NCBI GenBank assembly: GCA_020002185.1
Contig: CM034544.1
Span: 37,043,862 to 37,107,861 of the forward strand
Source of the DNA: Paraescarpia echinospica
Lineage: Eukaryota; Annelida; Polychaeta; Sabellida; Siboglinidae
Direction: 5' to 3'
Length of the DNA: 64,000 nucleotides
Below the pieces are notes generated by a model. It saw only the letters and a program-made list of their open reading frames with translations, was not told the DNA's origin and searched no databases. Shown here piece after piece: positions 62,563 to 64,000 of this stretch. Both the position numbers and the translations under genes were made by a program. Positions within the stretch are counted from its first letter, which is position 1, and each line of letters starts with the position of its first letter.

Positions 62563-63530
62563 AGAACGGGGGTATTCTTGTTGACAATTTTAATGGATTA
62601 CATTCTAATTTTGCTACATTTTATTACAAAAATACTCAATACCCAGGTATTTGGGGAAGTCAGACCCCCCTTTCTCAACCCTTAGCCCCCCCGGTTCCAA
62701 TGCTGGTGCATTAGATACATATCTACTACCCAGTATTGGTGAAAGACAAGCTCATGCTTCTTCTCCATCCAAAATTGCATGCAACATAATGGACTTATGG
62801 CAATTCGGACTACTAAAACTGCCCGTATAGCTTATCACATATGTCATGCATTTAGAGACACATCTAGATTAACAGGTGTTCAACAACTATTAATTGGCAG
62901 GGTCCATTTTCAGACATTAATGCCAAGAGATGGGACTTTTAGAGAATGAGATCCCAGATCTCGTGACATCCAGCCTCGTAACCCAGCAATGGACCTTGGT
63001 GGGCTATACACAACAATTGTAAGAAGGCATGTCAGCATCTATAGTATATTGCATTCAAACGAGGGAAACAGTTCACTATTTTTTTCAGCTACACGTCTTT
63101 GGCCGGTCACCTAAGGAACTTGTATGTTACTGTCAGGGCTTAGAGTTGGCATTATGCATCAAAATACCACAGCAATCGTTTGGGCTCCATTCACCCATTG
63201 TAGACAATACACAACATTTGGTTGTGTATAGCTAAGATGGGGGATAACTTTGACCGCACATCAAATATTAAGGGTAATGACATACGACTAACAGTCCTAA
63301 TGACAGGTGTTTGCAACGTTCCGTTTCCCTGCGGGTGACTTTTTACTTCCCCTGCCACAAACACCAGATACTGAGATAGAAGAAACCAACGGCTTATACT
63401 TCTACGTGGTTAATCGGTATAGTCCATAAGTCTGGATTTTAATGCCCATTTGTGTGTGTCAACAACTGTGCTGTGCCAGATGTAAAGGTGTTAAAAAAGT
63501 ATAAAGTGCGAGTAAACTTACCCTTACAAA
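62563..63530. other. Contig D start, no gene resolved
   Basis: Weak coding-like stretches (AYHICHAFRDTSRLTGVQQL near 62830, broken by stops) suggest a decayed transposon, but no family is recognised. Confidence 0.35.
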
Positions 63531-64000
63531 AAAATACCATTCAAATACCAGTGAATGATATTTGGTAGTATTATGGCCAATGGTATCTGAATGGTATCTG
63601 AATGGTACTTGTAATTAACCCTTCCCTTACAAAAAAATACCATTCAAATACCATTGAATGATATTTGGTAGAATTATGGCCAATGGTATCTGAATGGTAT
63701 CTGAATGGTACTTGTAATTAACCCTTTCTGTACTGTTCAATGATATTCTGAATGGTATTCAATGATATTAGGGGGTATTATGGCCAATGGTATTTGAATG
63801 GTATTTAATCCAATGGTATTGAACGGTCCTCAGTGGTATATCATTAAATGGTATACCACTGAGTACCATTCAGAATACCATTCAAAATATCATTCAATGG
63901 TATTCTGAATGGTCTTCAATGATATTAGGGGGTATTATGGCCAATGGTATTTGAATGGTATTTAATCCAATGGTACTGAACGGTCCTCAGTGGTATATCA
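63531..64000 (+). repeat. Palindromic AATGGTATT/AATACCATT satellite
   Basis: Two direct units of about 118 bp (63531-63722) are followed by units built from the same words in both orientations. A block at 63738-63838 recurs at about 63898-64000. CTCAGTGGTATA and its complement face each other at 63831-63869. The array continues past the window. Confidence 0.88.

Noticed and set aside
61404..62714. Long frames across 61563-62562
   Set aside because: Same gap artefact; only a few dozen real codons at each side, with no recognised domain.

Overview
The window looks like nuclear DNA of an invertebrate metazoan. It has spliced genes with GT-AG introns, several clades of non-LTR retrotransposons (CR1 with an esterase ORF1, L2/Crack/Daphne-like, RTE-like 3' ends), a Harbinger-type MITE, and many micro- and minisatellites. 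A marine deuterostome such as amphioxus, or a lophotrochozoan, fits. The sequence alone does not decide this. Three N runs of exactly 1000 bases (16312-17311, 42910-43909, 61563-62562) split it into contigs A (1-16311), B (17312-42909), C (43910-61562) and D (62563-64000).

The main host gene is the delta subunit of the AP-3 adaptor complex (AP3D1: vesicle traffic from Golgi/endosomes to lysosome-related organelles). Contig B carries its hinge and C-terminal half on the - strand as about 14 exons from 42428 down to 18490. Contig A carries the last three exons on the + strand. Contig C carries the hinge exons on the + strand, ending where a CR1 element enters an exon. Contigs A and B are inverted copies of one locus: A 1-5660 matches B 17312-30147 once a 6.65 kb LINE insertion in B is removed. 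C 48570-53912 and B 35211-41737 are a second inverted pair. All copies carry lesions (nonsense codons, lost splice sites, single-base deletions), some shared and some private. Several exon edges have been tandemly amplified. Either this is a decaying duplicated locus, or divergent haplotypes were scaffolded next to each other, or both.

Contig A also holds a six-exon - strand gene (12471-15499) for a DDE/retroviral-integrase-fold protein of transposon origin. All its splice phases agree and the frame is open, but the Asp expected at the first catalytic position reads Val. A decayed inverted partial copy lies at 10500-11870. Each of three introns holds a large microsatellite. The rest of A has a GATGCG array with a G-quadruplex motif, a Harbinger-like MITE, a fold-back element, a diverged inverted pair and an RTE-like 3' end.

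The AP3D1 intron in B between 30442 and 20692 holds three generations of LINE insertion: a CR1 (-), into which a CR1 (+) inserted, into which an L2/Crack-like LINE (+) inserted. The last retains an almost intact reverse transcriptase. Contig C also has a broken ankyrin-repeat/SOCS-box (ASB-like) gene (46656-48149), LINE fragments, and a 1.2 kb minisatellite of 43 bp units with a higher-order pattern. Contig D ends in a palindromic AATGGTAT-rich satellite that runs off the window.
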